The notes below the pieces were generated by a model. The model did not search any database. It was not told where the DNA came from and was given only the letters and a program-made list of their open reading frames with translations. A program made the translations under genes and the position numbers. 5,042 bases of DNA from Maricaulis sp. (GTDB lineage: Bacteria > Pseudomonadota > Alphaproteobacteria > Caulobacterales > Maricaulaceae): contig NZLV01000225.1 in assembly GCA_002694345.1 (NCBI GenBank), positions 1 through 5,042 of the forward strand, written 5' to 3'. This document shows, in pieces, positions 1 through 5,042 of the stretch (the stretch's first letter is position 1; every line of letters starts with the position of its first letter).

Positions 1-1
1 G

Positions 2-1252
2 ACATTGTTGGCCACCCTTTTCGCCGCGCTCATCCTGTTTGCCGGCTTCAACACGCTGGTTGACCCGTTCGGCATTACCGGTGCGCCGGACATTCCGGGC
101 CTGACCGGCCGCGATACGCGCCTGCTGGACGATGGCGGCCGCGTCCATGTTGCCGACCGGCTGGCACGCGGCGAAGACCGGTCCATCATCCTGGGTTCCT
201 CGCGCACGGTGGACGGCTTTCCCAGCGAACCGCAAGACTGGCCGGGCGGACTCTATAATGCCGGCATGCGCGGCACGAATATTTTCGAGCTGAGCCAGGC
301 CGCAGCCCTGGCCGCTAAGAGCCCCACTTTGAACTGCGTGGTGATCGGCCTGGATCTCGACGAATTCGGCACGCATTCCAAGGCCAAGGCGACCTATTGG
401 CTGTCCGCCCTCACCGACGGCAACCGTGTCTTCTCCCTCGCCCGCGTGGCCCTGTCCCCGAACACATTCGGGGCCTCGATCCAGATGATCGCGGACAATC
501 TGACCGGTGGCGCGCCGCGCGTCCCCTGGGCGGACACCTATCCCGCCGGTGCGCAGCGCGAACGCTATGAGGGCGGCACGCGCGGCATGTATCGCTGGTA
601 TCTGGGCTATAATTTCGACCGGGATCGCCTGGCGCTGTTTGAGAGCGTTCTTGATCGTCTGACGGCGAATGGCGTGCAGGTCACGGGTTTCCTTCACCCC
701 TTGCATGCCTGGCGCGAGGAAGCCATGTGGCGCGCTGGCCGCGGCACCGATTACCTGGCTTTCCGGGCTGAGCTGACGGACTTGTTCGAGCGCTATTCGG
801 AGCGCACGCCGGTCTCCGCCTGCACGCCGGGCGGTGGCGCTGTCCTTTGGGACTTTTCCGGTTTCCAGCCTTTCGCCAGCTTGCCCGCACCGGCACCCGA
901 CCAGACCGGCGCCCATCCGGCCTTCTACGAGCCCTCTCACTACCTGCCGCATATCGGCGCGGCGATGCTGGAGCGGATGCGAGGCGAACGGGAAGCTGGC
1001 CCAATGGGCGGAACCCCCTTCGGCGTACGGCTGACGCAGCGCACCGTGGCGGAAACCGGCCAGGCCTTGCTGGACCGCAGGCGCGCTTGGCTGGAGACCG
1101 AGGACGGGCGGATCGCGACCCGCCTTCTGGACGATGTGATTGCCGGCGACCCTGCGCCCGAGATTTCACCGCCGCAATTTCTCAACCGGGACGACCGGAC
1201 CAGCGTGTCCGACAAGCTGGACGCCATTGCGCCCGCCGCCGCCCGGCGCTAG
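2..1252 (+). CDS. Membrane-anchored SGNH-hydrolase-like protein, 5' partial
   Basis: The frame is open to the left edge, so the start is probably a few codons outside the window; the TTG at 5 is inside the hydrophobic segment and is an unlikely start. Residues are numbered from that TTG. Residues 1-18 form one membrane segment followed by a DPFG motif (20-23), suggesting an inner-membrane anchor with the rest in the periplasm. Three blocks resemble the SGNH/GDSL fold: GSSR at 64-67 after a beta strand (S66 as candidate nucleophile), an N-x-G at 85-87, and a late EPSHY at 309-313 (H312 as candidate catalytic His). VVIGLDLD at 112-119 is a probable core strand. About 100 residues follow the His block without a recognisable domain. 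Such proteins are often linked to polysaccharide acylation or envelope sugar modification in other genomes, but no partner is visible here, so the substrate is unknown. nrnC starts 29 bases downstream on the same strand and may be co-transcribed. The SGNH assignment rests on motif order only. Confidence 0.72.
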   Translation, partial: TLLATLFAALILFAGFNTLVDPFGITGAPDIPGLTGRDTRLLDDGGRVHVADRLARGEDRSIILGSSRTVDGFPSEPQDWPGGLYNAGMRGTNIFELSQAAALAAKSPTLNCVVIGLDLDEFGTHSKAKATYWLSALTDGNRVFSLARVALSPNTFGASIQMIADNLTGGAPRVPWADTYPAGAQRERYEGGTRGMYRWYLGYNFDRDRLALFESVLDRLTANGVQVTGFLHPLHAWREEAMWRAGRGTDYLAFRAELTDLFERYSERTPVSACTPGGGAVLWDFSGFQPFASLPAPAPDQTGAHPAFYEPSHYLPHIGAAMLERMRGEREAGPMGGTPFGVRLTQRTVAETGQALLDRRRAWLETEDGRIATRLLDDVIAGDPAPEISPPQFLNRDDRTSVSDKLDAIAPAAARR

Positions 1253-1266
1253 GACGCAGGTCACAC

Positions 1267-1273
1267 AGAAGGA
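1267..1273 (+). promoter_or_regulatory. Ribosome binding site of nrnC
   Basis: AGAAGGA lies 8 bases before the ATG at 1282 and is a good match to the anti-Shine-Dalgarno sequence. It supports that ATG as the nrnC start, as does the fit of the N-terminus (MTVHYHKGDLP) to NrnC proteins. The site lies in the 29-base gap after the stop of the SGNH-like gene. Confidence 0.7.
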
Positions 1274-1281
1274 CGGACGAC

Positions 1282-1896
1282 ATGACGGTGCATTATCACA
1301 AGGGCGACCTGCCCGCCGGGATCGATTTTGGCGATGCGGTCGCGGTCGACACGGAAACCCTGGGCCTGTCCCTGACCCGCGACATGCTCTGCGTCGTCCA
1401 GCTGTCTTCCGGTGATGGCAATGCCCATGTCGTCCAGATGGACCGGTCCAGCTATGACTGCCCCAATCTGAAAGCCCTGCTGTCCGATCCGAAGATCGAG
1501 AAAATCCTGCACTTCGCGCGCTTCGATGTGGCGATGGTGGAAAATTATCTCGGCGTCACGCTGGCGCCGGTCTTCTGCACCAAGATCGCGTCCAAGCTGT
1601 GCCGCACCTATACCGACCGCCACGGCCTCAAGGATGTCACCCGAGAACTGCTGGGCATCAATATGGACAAGCAGCAGCAGAGCTCCGACTGGGGTGCGGA
1701 GGAACTCTCCCCCGCCCAGCTCGACTATGCCGCATCCGACGTGTTGCACCTGCATGCGCTGCGGGATCGCCTGACCGCCATGCTGGTGCGGGAAAACCGG
1801 ATGGAGCTGGCCAAGGCCTGTTTCGACTTCCTGCCAACACGCGCCCGTCTCGACCTCGCGGGTTGGCCGGAAACCGACATTTTTGCCCATTCCTGA
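1282..1896 (+). CDS. nrnC: NrnC-type 3'-5' exoribonuclease (dinucleotidase)
   Basis: This 204-residue protein is a stand-alone DEDDy exonuclease. Catalytic residues are visible as D23 and E25 (VDTET), D82 (FARFD) and the Y149/D153 pair (YAASD), which mark a DEDDy rather than DEDDh enzyme. It ends straight after the exonuclease domain, so it lacks the HRDC domains that make E. coli RNase D about 375 residues long. The start MTVHYHKGDLP, the segments VVQLSSGDG (38-46), FCTKIASKL (98-106), TYTDRHGLK (109-117), KQQQSSDW (130-137) and the last residues DIFAHS match what I remember of Bartonella NrnC closely. Established for that family: NrnC replaces oligoribonuclease (Orn) in many Alphaproteobacteria, assembles as an octameric ring, and cleaves dinucleotides, including pGpG from cyclic di-GMP turnover, in the cytoplasm. 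Automatic annotation usually says ribonuclease D (rnd). It sits 91 bases before lptC. The family call is firm; activity in this organism is inferred. Confidence 0.93.
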   Translation: MTVHYHKGDLPAGIDFGDAVAVDTETLGLSLTRDMLCVVQLSSGDGNAHVVQMDRSSYDCPNLKALLSDPKIEKILHFARFDVAMVENYLGVTLAPVFCTKIASKLCRTYTDRHGLKDVTRELLGINMDKQQQSSDWGAEELSPAQLDYAASDVLHLHALRDRLTAMLVRENRMELAKACFDFLPTRARLDLAGWPETDIFAHS

Positions 1897-1949
1897 GCCG
1901 CTTGCCTTGAAAAGGCCTGCAAAGCCGGGTCATTTGTCCTGACTATCCG

Positions 1950-1964
1950 CCTGCCGTCGGCAGG
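1950..1964 (+). other. Short GC-rich hairpin in the nrnC-lptC gap
   Basis: CCTGCC and GGCAGG pair perfectly around a 3-base GTC loop. It lies between the nrnC stop (1896) and the lptC start (1988). No T-run follows, so it is not a standard intrinsic terminator; it could be a weak attenuator, a processing or stability element, or chance. A smaller hairpin (GCCTT/AAGGC, 1904-1916) lies just after the nrnC stop. I see no convincing -35/-10 pair in the 91-base gap. Confidence 0.35.
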
Positions 1965-1987
1965 TCGCCACCAGCCCAGATCTCGAC

Positions 1988-2695
1988 ATGAGCGTCACTG
2001 CCACTCCCGGCCTGGAAGCCCTGCAGCCCACCCATCACGGGAGCTGGGAGCCGCGGCGTGCCCTCGCGCTGGAGGTCGCCCGCCGGCGAACCGCTTTCGT
2101 GCGCGGGCTGCGCCTGGTCTTCATGGCGGGGGCCATCGGCATTCTGGTCCTGCTCGCCTTTCAGCTGGTGTCGGGAAGCCTGGGCACGAGTGAAGGCGAC
2201 CCGCAGACCGCCTCCAGCGAGGGCCGGATGACCAATCCGCGCTTTACCGGCCGCGATGAAAGCCTGACGCCCTATGCGATCACGGCGGACGTCGCCATCC
2301 GGCGCGAGGGCGCCGCGCCCGGCGTGACCGAATTGGAGCGTCCGCGGCTGGACTATGATTTCCTGGCCGGGGACAGTTCCCGCGTTCTCGCCGAGACCGG
2401 TTTCTACGACCTGCCCAACCGGACACTGGACCTGCATTCCAGCGTCAATCTCTCGACACCCGAGGGCTACAGCTTCGCCTCCAATCATGCGCGCATCCAT
2501 TTGCGCGAGGAGCGGGTGACCGGCGAGGAACCTGTCCAGGGCACCGGACCAATGGGCACAATCCGCGCCGACCGCTATGAGATTCGCGACGGCGGTGATC
2601 ATATTGTATTTGAGGGCAACGTCCGCGCCCGCCTGATTCAGGACCGGACAGCGCCGGTGCCGGTTGAAGCGGCACCAGAAGAGGAAGACGAATGA
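1988..2695 (+). CDS. lptC: LPS export protein LptC, inner-membrane anchor of the Lpt bridge
   Basis: LptC passes lipopolysaccharide from the LptB2FG transporter to periplasmic LptA. The 235-residue product has a cytoplasmic N-terminus of about 40 residues rich in Arg, one membrane segment at about 41-61, and a periplasmic OstA-like beta domain. Visible family features are MTNPRFTGRD with PYAITAD (81-101), typical of alphaproteobacterial LptC; a PVQGTGPMG turn at 182-190; and a final strand IVFEGNVRARL at 206-216. It is longer than E. coli LptC (191 residues), mainly through the N-terminal extension and an acidic tail ending EEEDE. The ATG at 1988 is chosen because the next Met (46) is within the membrane segment, although no clear Shine-Dalgarno precedes it. 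The stop overlaps the lptA start (ATGA), and the codons for the acidic tail also form the lptA ribosome binding site. Sequence conservation of LptC is low, but the lptA-lptB-rpoN context makes the call safe. Confidence 0.92.
   Translation: MSVTATPGLEALQPTHHGSWEPRRALALEVARRRTAFVRGLRLVFMAGAIGILVLLAFQLVSGSLGTSEGDPQTASSEGRMTNPRFTGRDESLTPYAITADVAIRREGAAPGVTELERPRLDYDFLAGDSSRVLAETGFYDLPNRTLDLHSSVNLSTPEGYSFASNHARIHLREERVTGEEPVQGTGPMGTIRADRYEIRDGGDHIVFEGNVRARLIQDRTAPVPVEAAPEEEDE
2679..2685 (+). promoter_or_regulatory. Ribosome binding site of lptA, inside the end of lptC
   Basis: AAGAGGA ends 6 bases before the ATG at 2692 and lies within the codons for the Glu-rich tail of LptC. Together with the ATGA overlap it indicates that lptA is translated by coupling to lptC. 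A second ATG follows at once (2695), 9 bases from the site, so the exact first Met is not certain. Confidence 0.65.
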
Positions 2696-3231
2696 TGCGG
2701 CAATTCCTGACGGGACTCGTTCTGATGCTGACCGGCCTCGCCCCGGTTTATGCCCAGATCGGCAATTCCAGCCTCCCGCTCGACATTGAAGCCGATCATG
2801 TCGACGTTCTGGATGCGGAACGCCGGATCATCTGGCGCGGCAATGTGAACGCGATCCAGGGCACGTCCTCGATCCGGGCCCAGCAGATCGACGTCTACTA
2901 TACGGGCAATGGCGCCGGGAATGGCGGCGCGGGCAGCTGGGGCGATATCGACCGCATCGTCGCCACCGAGGATGTCTATTACATCACGCCGACCCAACGG
3001 GCCCGCGGCCAGCAGGGCGTCTACACCCTGGCCACGGAGACCATTGTTCTCACCGGGGATGTCGTCATCAATCAGGGCGAGAATGTCATCACGGCCACGC
3101 GCTTCGTGACCAATCTGGCGACCGGCAATTCCAGCTGGGAATCGGGAGAGGGCGGCCGCGTTCGCGCCGTGCTCCAGACCCGGCAGGATGATGACACTTC
3201 CGAGGGCTCCGACAGCCCGTCCAACCGCTAA
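2692..3231 (+). CDS. lptA: LPS transport periplasmic protein LptA
   Basis: LptA is the soluble periplasmic piece of the protein bridge that carries lipopolysaccharide to LptD/LptE in the outer membrane. The 179-residue precursor begins with a signal peptide: MMRQ, a hydrophobic stretch to about 17, and a probable signal peptidase I site after VYA (A21). The mature part is an OstA/LptA beta-jellyroll: PLDIEADHVDVL (29-40), IIWRGNVNAIQG (46-57), SIRAQQIDVYY (60-70), then VATEDVYYITP (90-100), GVYTLATETIVLTGDVV (109-125) and VITATRFVTNLATG (132-145). A Gly/Asn-rich loop (about 72-84) separates the strands, and the last 15-20 residues are polar and probably disordered. Length is close to E. coli LptA (185). 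It overlaps lptC by four bases, and lptB starts 19 bases after its stop, so all three are very probably one transcript. Starting at the second ATG (2695) would remove only one residue. Confidence 0.94.
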   Translation: MMRQFLTGLVLMLTGLAPVYAQIGNSSLPLDIEADHVDVLDAERRIIWRGNVNAIQGTSSIRAQQIDVYYTGNGAGNGGAGSWGDIDRIVATEDVYYITPTQRARGQQGVYTLATETIVLTGDVVINQGENVITATRFVTNLATGNSSWESGEGGRVRAVLQTRQDDDTSEGSDSPSNR

Positions 3232-3250
3232 CCCTGGCTGATCGGACCTC

Positions 3251-4018
3251 ATGGCCCTGCAAGAAACCCTGTCGCAAGACACTGATGCCGCGACGGCCCG
3301 CCCGGGTCTGGTGGTCGAACAGATCGGCAAGGCCTACGGCAAACGCCCGGTCGTGAAGGGCGTGTCCGTGTCCCTGCAGCGCGGCGAGGTCGCCGGTCTG
3401 CTGGGTCCGAACGGCGCCGGCAAGACCACGTGTTTTTATATGATCACCGGTCTGGTCGAGGTCGATTACGGCCGCATCCTGCTGGATGGCGAGGATATCA
3501 CCCGCCTGCCCATGTATCAGCGCGCCCGTCTGGGAATCGGTTACCTGCCGCAGGAAAAGTCGATCTTTCACGGCATGACCGTGGCGCAAAACATTCTGGC
3601 TGTCGCCGAAGTGGTCGAAAAAAATCGCAAGGCACGTCACGAGTTGGTCGACCAACTCCTTGAAGAACTTCGCATTTCCCATCTTCGCGACGCTCCGGCC
3701 CCGTCCCTGTCCGGTGGTGAGCGCCGGCGGGTGGAAATCGCCCGCGCCCTGGCGACTCGCCCCTCCTTCATGCTGCTGGACGAACCCTTTGCCGGGATCG
3801 ATCCGCTGGCCATTGCCGACATTCGTGACCTGATCCGCTTCCTGAAAGAACGCGGAATCGGCATCCTGATCACCGACCACAATGTCCGCGAAACCCTTGA
3901 AATCACTGACAGAGCAACGATCATCCACGAGGGTGAAGTTCTGTTCGAGGGCTCGCCGGCGGAGATCCGGGCCGACCCGGACGTGCGTCGCGTTTATCTC
4001 GGAGAAAGTTTTGGCTGA
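3251..4018 (+). CDS. lptB: LPS export ABC transporter ATP-binding protein LptB
   Basis: LptB is the cytoplasmic ATPase that, as a dimer with LptF and LptG (not in this window), extracts lipopolysaccharide from the inner membrane. The 255-residue protein has every ABC motif: Walker A GPNGAGKTT (52-60), Q-loop GYLPQE (97-102, Q101), signature LSGGERRR (153-160), Walker B FMLLDEP (173-179, catalytic E178), D-loop AGID (181-184) and the switch H210 in ITDHNVRE. Family-specific text includes YLPQEKSIFHGMTV, PFAGIDPLAIADI and the C-terminal YLGESFG. The first 18 residues or so are a variable extension before the first strand; only weak Shine-Dalgarno material (GGAC, 3244-3247) precedes the ATG, but no other Met gives a complete first strand. 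lptA ends 19 bases upstream and rpoN starts 37 bases downstream. Its middle holds a perfect 18-base palindrome. Confidence 0.97.
   Translation: MALQETLSQDTDAATARPGLVVEQIGKAYGKRPVVKGVSVSLQRGEVAGLLGPNGAGKTTCFYMITGLVEVDYGRILLDGEDITRLPMYQRARLGIGYLPQEKSIFHGMTVAQNILAVAEVVEKNRKARHELVDQLLEELRISHLRDAPAPSLSGGERRRVEIARALATRPSFMLLDEPFAGIDPLAIADIRDLIRFLKERGIGILITDHNVRETLEITDRATIIHEGEVLFEGSPAEIRADPDVRRVYLGESFG
3641..3658. repeat. Perfect 18-base palindrome inside lptB
   Basis: GAGTTGGTCGACCAACTC equals its own reverse complement. As RNA it could fold into a 7-bp stem with a UCGA tetraloop. It encodes residues 131-136 (ELVDQL) of LptB, in the helical domain before the signature motif, and uses a TTG leucine and a CAA glutamine that are uncommon in this GC-rich gene. 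It may be a protein-binding dyad, an mRNA hairpin or chance. Confidence 0.5.
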
Positions 4019-4020
4019 TT

Positions 4021-4052
4021 AACCTCTGCAGGAAACGTACCAAACAGAGGTT
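4021..4052 (+). promoter_or_regulatory. Inverted repeat covering the rpoN ribosome binding site
   Basis: AACCTCTG (4021-4028) and CAGAGGTT (4045-4052) are perfect 8-base complements around a 16-base loop. The right arm contains AGAGG (4046-4050), the only well-placed Shine-Dalgarno sequence for rpoN, 5 bases before the ATG at 4056. The left arm starts two bases after the lptB stop (4016-4018). In the mRNA the stem would hide the site, and a ribosome ending translation of lptB would cover the left arm and release it. A DNA operator dyad is the main alternative. The repeat is seen directly; the coupling role is inferred. Confidence 0.6.
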
Positions 4053-4055
4053 CAC

Positions 4056-5042
4056 ATGGCCGGATTGATGCAGAAGCTGGATATGCGCCAGGGCCAGTCC
4101 CTGGTGATGACGCCCCAGCTCCAACAAGCCATCAAGCTGTTGCAGCTCTCAAATATCGAGCTGGCCGAGTTCGTCGAAGGCGAGCTCGAGCGCAATCCGC
4201 TGCTCGAACGCGACGAGCGCGAATCATCCACCGAATCGCTGCGTGAAGAAGGTGAAGGTGAGCCGCGCGAGCTAGAACTCGCCAGCCCCTCCGCCGATGC
4301 CAGCGATTCGCTGGATGCCGATTCGGACATGCTGCACGGTGACGACTCCAAATCGGACCTGTCCGGCGTGGAAGCCGCGCCCGGTGAAGCCATGGGCGCC
4401 AGCAGCCAGTGGTCCTCGCCCGGTTCGGGGGGCGGATCCGGCTCGGTCAGCGAAGACTATGATGCCATCGCGAATTCCTCGCGCGACATCTCCCTGTCCG
4501 AACATCTGCACGAACAACTCGCCACGGCGACGGCCGATCCGGTCGACAAGATGATCGGGGCCCACCTGATCGATCTGACCGATGATGACGGCTATATGCG
4601 CGCCGATCTGGACGAGGTTGCCAGCCAGCTGGGCGTCGAGCGCGCCCGCATCGAGCGGGTTCTGCAGCTCACCCAGACCTTCGATCCGGCCGGGGTGATG
4701 GCCCGCGACCTGACCGAATGCCTGGCGCTGCAGCTGAAGGAAAAGGACCGTCTGGATCCGGCCATGGCCGCCCTTCTGGACAATCTCGACCGGCTCGCCC
4801 GCCACGACTATGCCGCGCTGAAATCCCTGTGTGGTGTGGACAGCGAAGACCTGGACGACATGATCGCGGAGATCCGTGACCTCACGCCCAAGCCGGGCTT
4901 GGCCTTCTCCTCCGACACCACCCGGGCGGTGGAGCCGGATGTCTTCATCCGCCAGTCTCCGGACGGGGCCTGGCAGGTGGAGCTGAACACCGACACCCTG
5001 CCGCGCGTCCTGGTGAACAACACCTATTTCAACGAGATCGTC
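4056..5042 (+). CDS. rpoN: RNA polymerase sigma-54 factor RpoN, 3' partial
   Basis: Sigma-54 directs RNA polymerase to -24/-12 promoters, which open only with an ATP-driven enhancer-binding activator. The frame runs open from the ATG to the right edge, giving 329 residues of an expected 480-520. Region I (1-50) is the Gln/Leu-rich activator-response segment, with SLVMTPQLQQAIKLLQLSNIEL at 15-36 and ERNPLLE at 45-51. Region II (about 52-145) is acidic and poorly conserved, with a Gly/Ser-rich stretch SSPGSGGGSGS at 120-130. The core-binding region starts near 147 (SLSEHLHEQL), continues through LIDLTDDDGYM (171-181) and includes the hallmark DPAGVMARDLTECLALQL (210-227). The DNA-binding end, with the helix-turn-helix and the RpoN box, lies outside the window. 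The gene follows lptB by 37 bases, the usual proteobacterial order, and its ribosome binding site is in an inverted repeat. Family knowledge predicts hpf and ptsN next, but they are not visible here. Confidence 0.97.
   Translation, partial: MAGLMQKLDMRQGQSLVMTPQLQQAIKLLQLSNIELAEFVEGELERNPLLERDERESSTESLREEGEGEPRELELASPSADASDSLDADSDMLHGDDSKSDLSGVEAAPGEAMGASSQWSSPGSGGGSGSVSEDYDAIANSSRDISLSEHLHEQLATATADPVDKMIGAHLIDLTDDDGYMRADLDEVASQLGVERARIERVLQLTQTFDPAGVMARDLTECLALQLKEKDRLDPAMAALLDNLDRLARHDYAALKSLCGVDSEDLDDMIAEIRDLTPKPGLAFSSDTTRAVEPDVFIRQSPDGAWQVELNTDTLPRVLVNNTYFNEIV

Noticed and set aside
847..1281. Possible upstream extension of nrnC overlapping the first gene, in the nrnC frame
   Set aside because: The extra residues are Arg/Pro-rich and unlike the NrnC family, while the ATG at 1282 has a good ribosome binding site and gives the normal family length.
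1907..1935. TTGAAA as a possible -35 box after nrnC
   Set aside because: The sequence at 17-base spacing (TCATTT) is a poor -10 element, and the hexamer overlaps a small hairpin.
2551..2568. GGCAC-N-GC pattern resembling a sigma-54 promoter within lptC
   Set aside because: Only the -24 half resembles the consensus, the -12 half lacks TTGC, and it lies inside a coding region with no nearby gene start.
1943..2602. Long minus-strand reading frame (219 codons) opposite lptC
   Set aside because: It lies wholly opposite a well-supported lptC and shows no recognisable domain; GC-rich genes of this type routinely leave open frames on the other strand.
3618..3663. Run of seven A (A AAA AAT in frame, 3619-3625) before the palindrome hairpin, with a stop in the -1 frame at 3661-3663: possible programmed frameshift in lptB
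   Set aside because: The hairpin begins about 15 bases after the run, farther than usual for bacterial -1 sites, the heptamer is not the strong A AAA AAG form, and a shifted product would lose the signature and Walker B motifs.
3089..3928. Minus-strand reading frame of 279 codons opposite lptB
   Set aside because: The + strand frame has all ABC ATPase motifs over the same stretch; the minus frame is a codon-bias shadow.
4272..4805. Minus-strand frames opposite rpoN
   Set aside because: They are antisense to a frame with clear RpoN regions I and III and have no family features or ribosome binding sites that I can see.
1..5042. CRISPR arrays, tRNA or rRNA genes, insertion sequences, phage or toxin-antitoxin genes
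   Set aside because: I saw no regularly spaced repeats, no tRNA or rRNA signatures, no transposase motifs or terminal repeats, and no room for extra genes between the closely packed coding regions.

Overview
The window looks like a core chromosomal segment of a high-GC alphaproteobacterium. The evidence is the short NrnC-type exoribonuclease (a family typical of that class), the lptC-lptA-lptB-rpoN gene order, and strongly GC-biased codon use throughout. The style of the proteins would fit the Caulobacterales/Hyphomonadaceae/Maricaulis side of the class, but that placement is inference and cannot be settled from the sequence alone. All convincing genes are on the + strand and almost no space is left unused. 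The many long minus-strand reading frames are shadows of GC-rich genes.

Layout: (1) bases 2-1252, the 3' portion of a gene for a membrane-anchored, SGNH-hydrolase-like protein of unknown substrate, with its start just outside the window. (2) 1282-1896, nrnC, a 204-residue DEDDy exonuclease that would usually be mislabelled ribonuclease D. (3) A 91-base gap with small hairpins and no clear ribosome binding site for the next gene. (4) 1988-4018, the lipopolysaccharide transport genes lptC, lptA and lptB, with lptC and lptA overlapping by four bases and lptA and lptB 19 bases apart. (5) A 37-base gap whose 8-bp inverted repeat buries the ribosome binding site of the next gene. (6) 4056 to the right edge, rpoN (sigma-54), cut off before its DNA-binding C-terminus.

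How the genes work together: LptB is the cytoplasmic ATPase that powers LPS extraction (with LptF/LptG, not in the window). LptC is the inner-membrane-anchored bridge piece and LptA the periplasmic bridge piece that carries LPS towards LptD/LptE. NrnC finishes RNA decay by cleaving dinucleotides, including the pGpG left from cyclic di-GMP breakdown. RpoN is the alternative sigma factor that needs enhancer-binding activators. nrnC and rpoN have no direct biochemical link to LPS transport; their position reflects conserved synteny and probable co-transcription.

I did not find a previously undescribed system. The points most worth a second look are the hairpin that covers the rpoN ribosome binding site directly after the lptB stop codon, the NrnC identity, the SGNH-like protein with an altered acid-His motif, and a perfect 18-base palindrome inside lptB.
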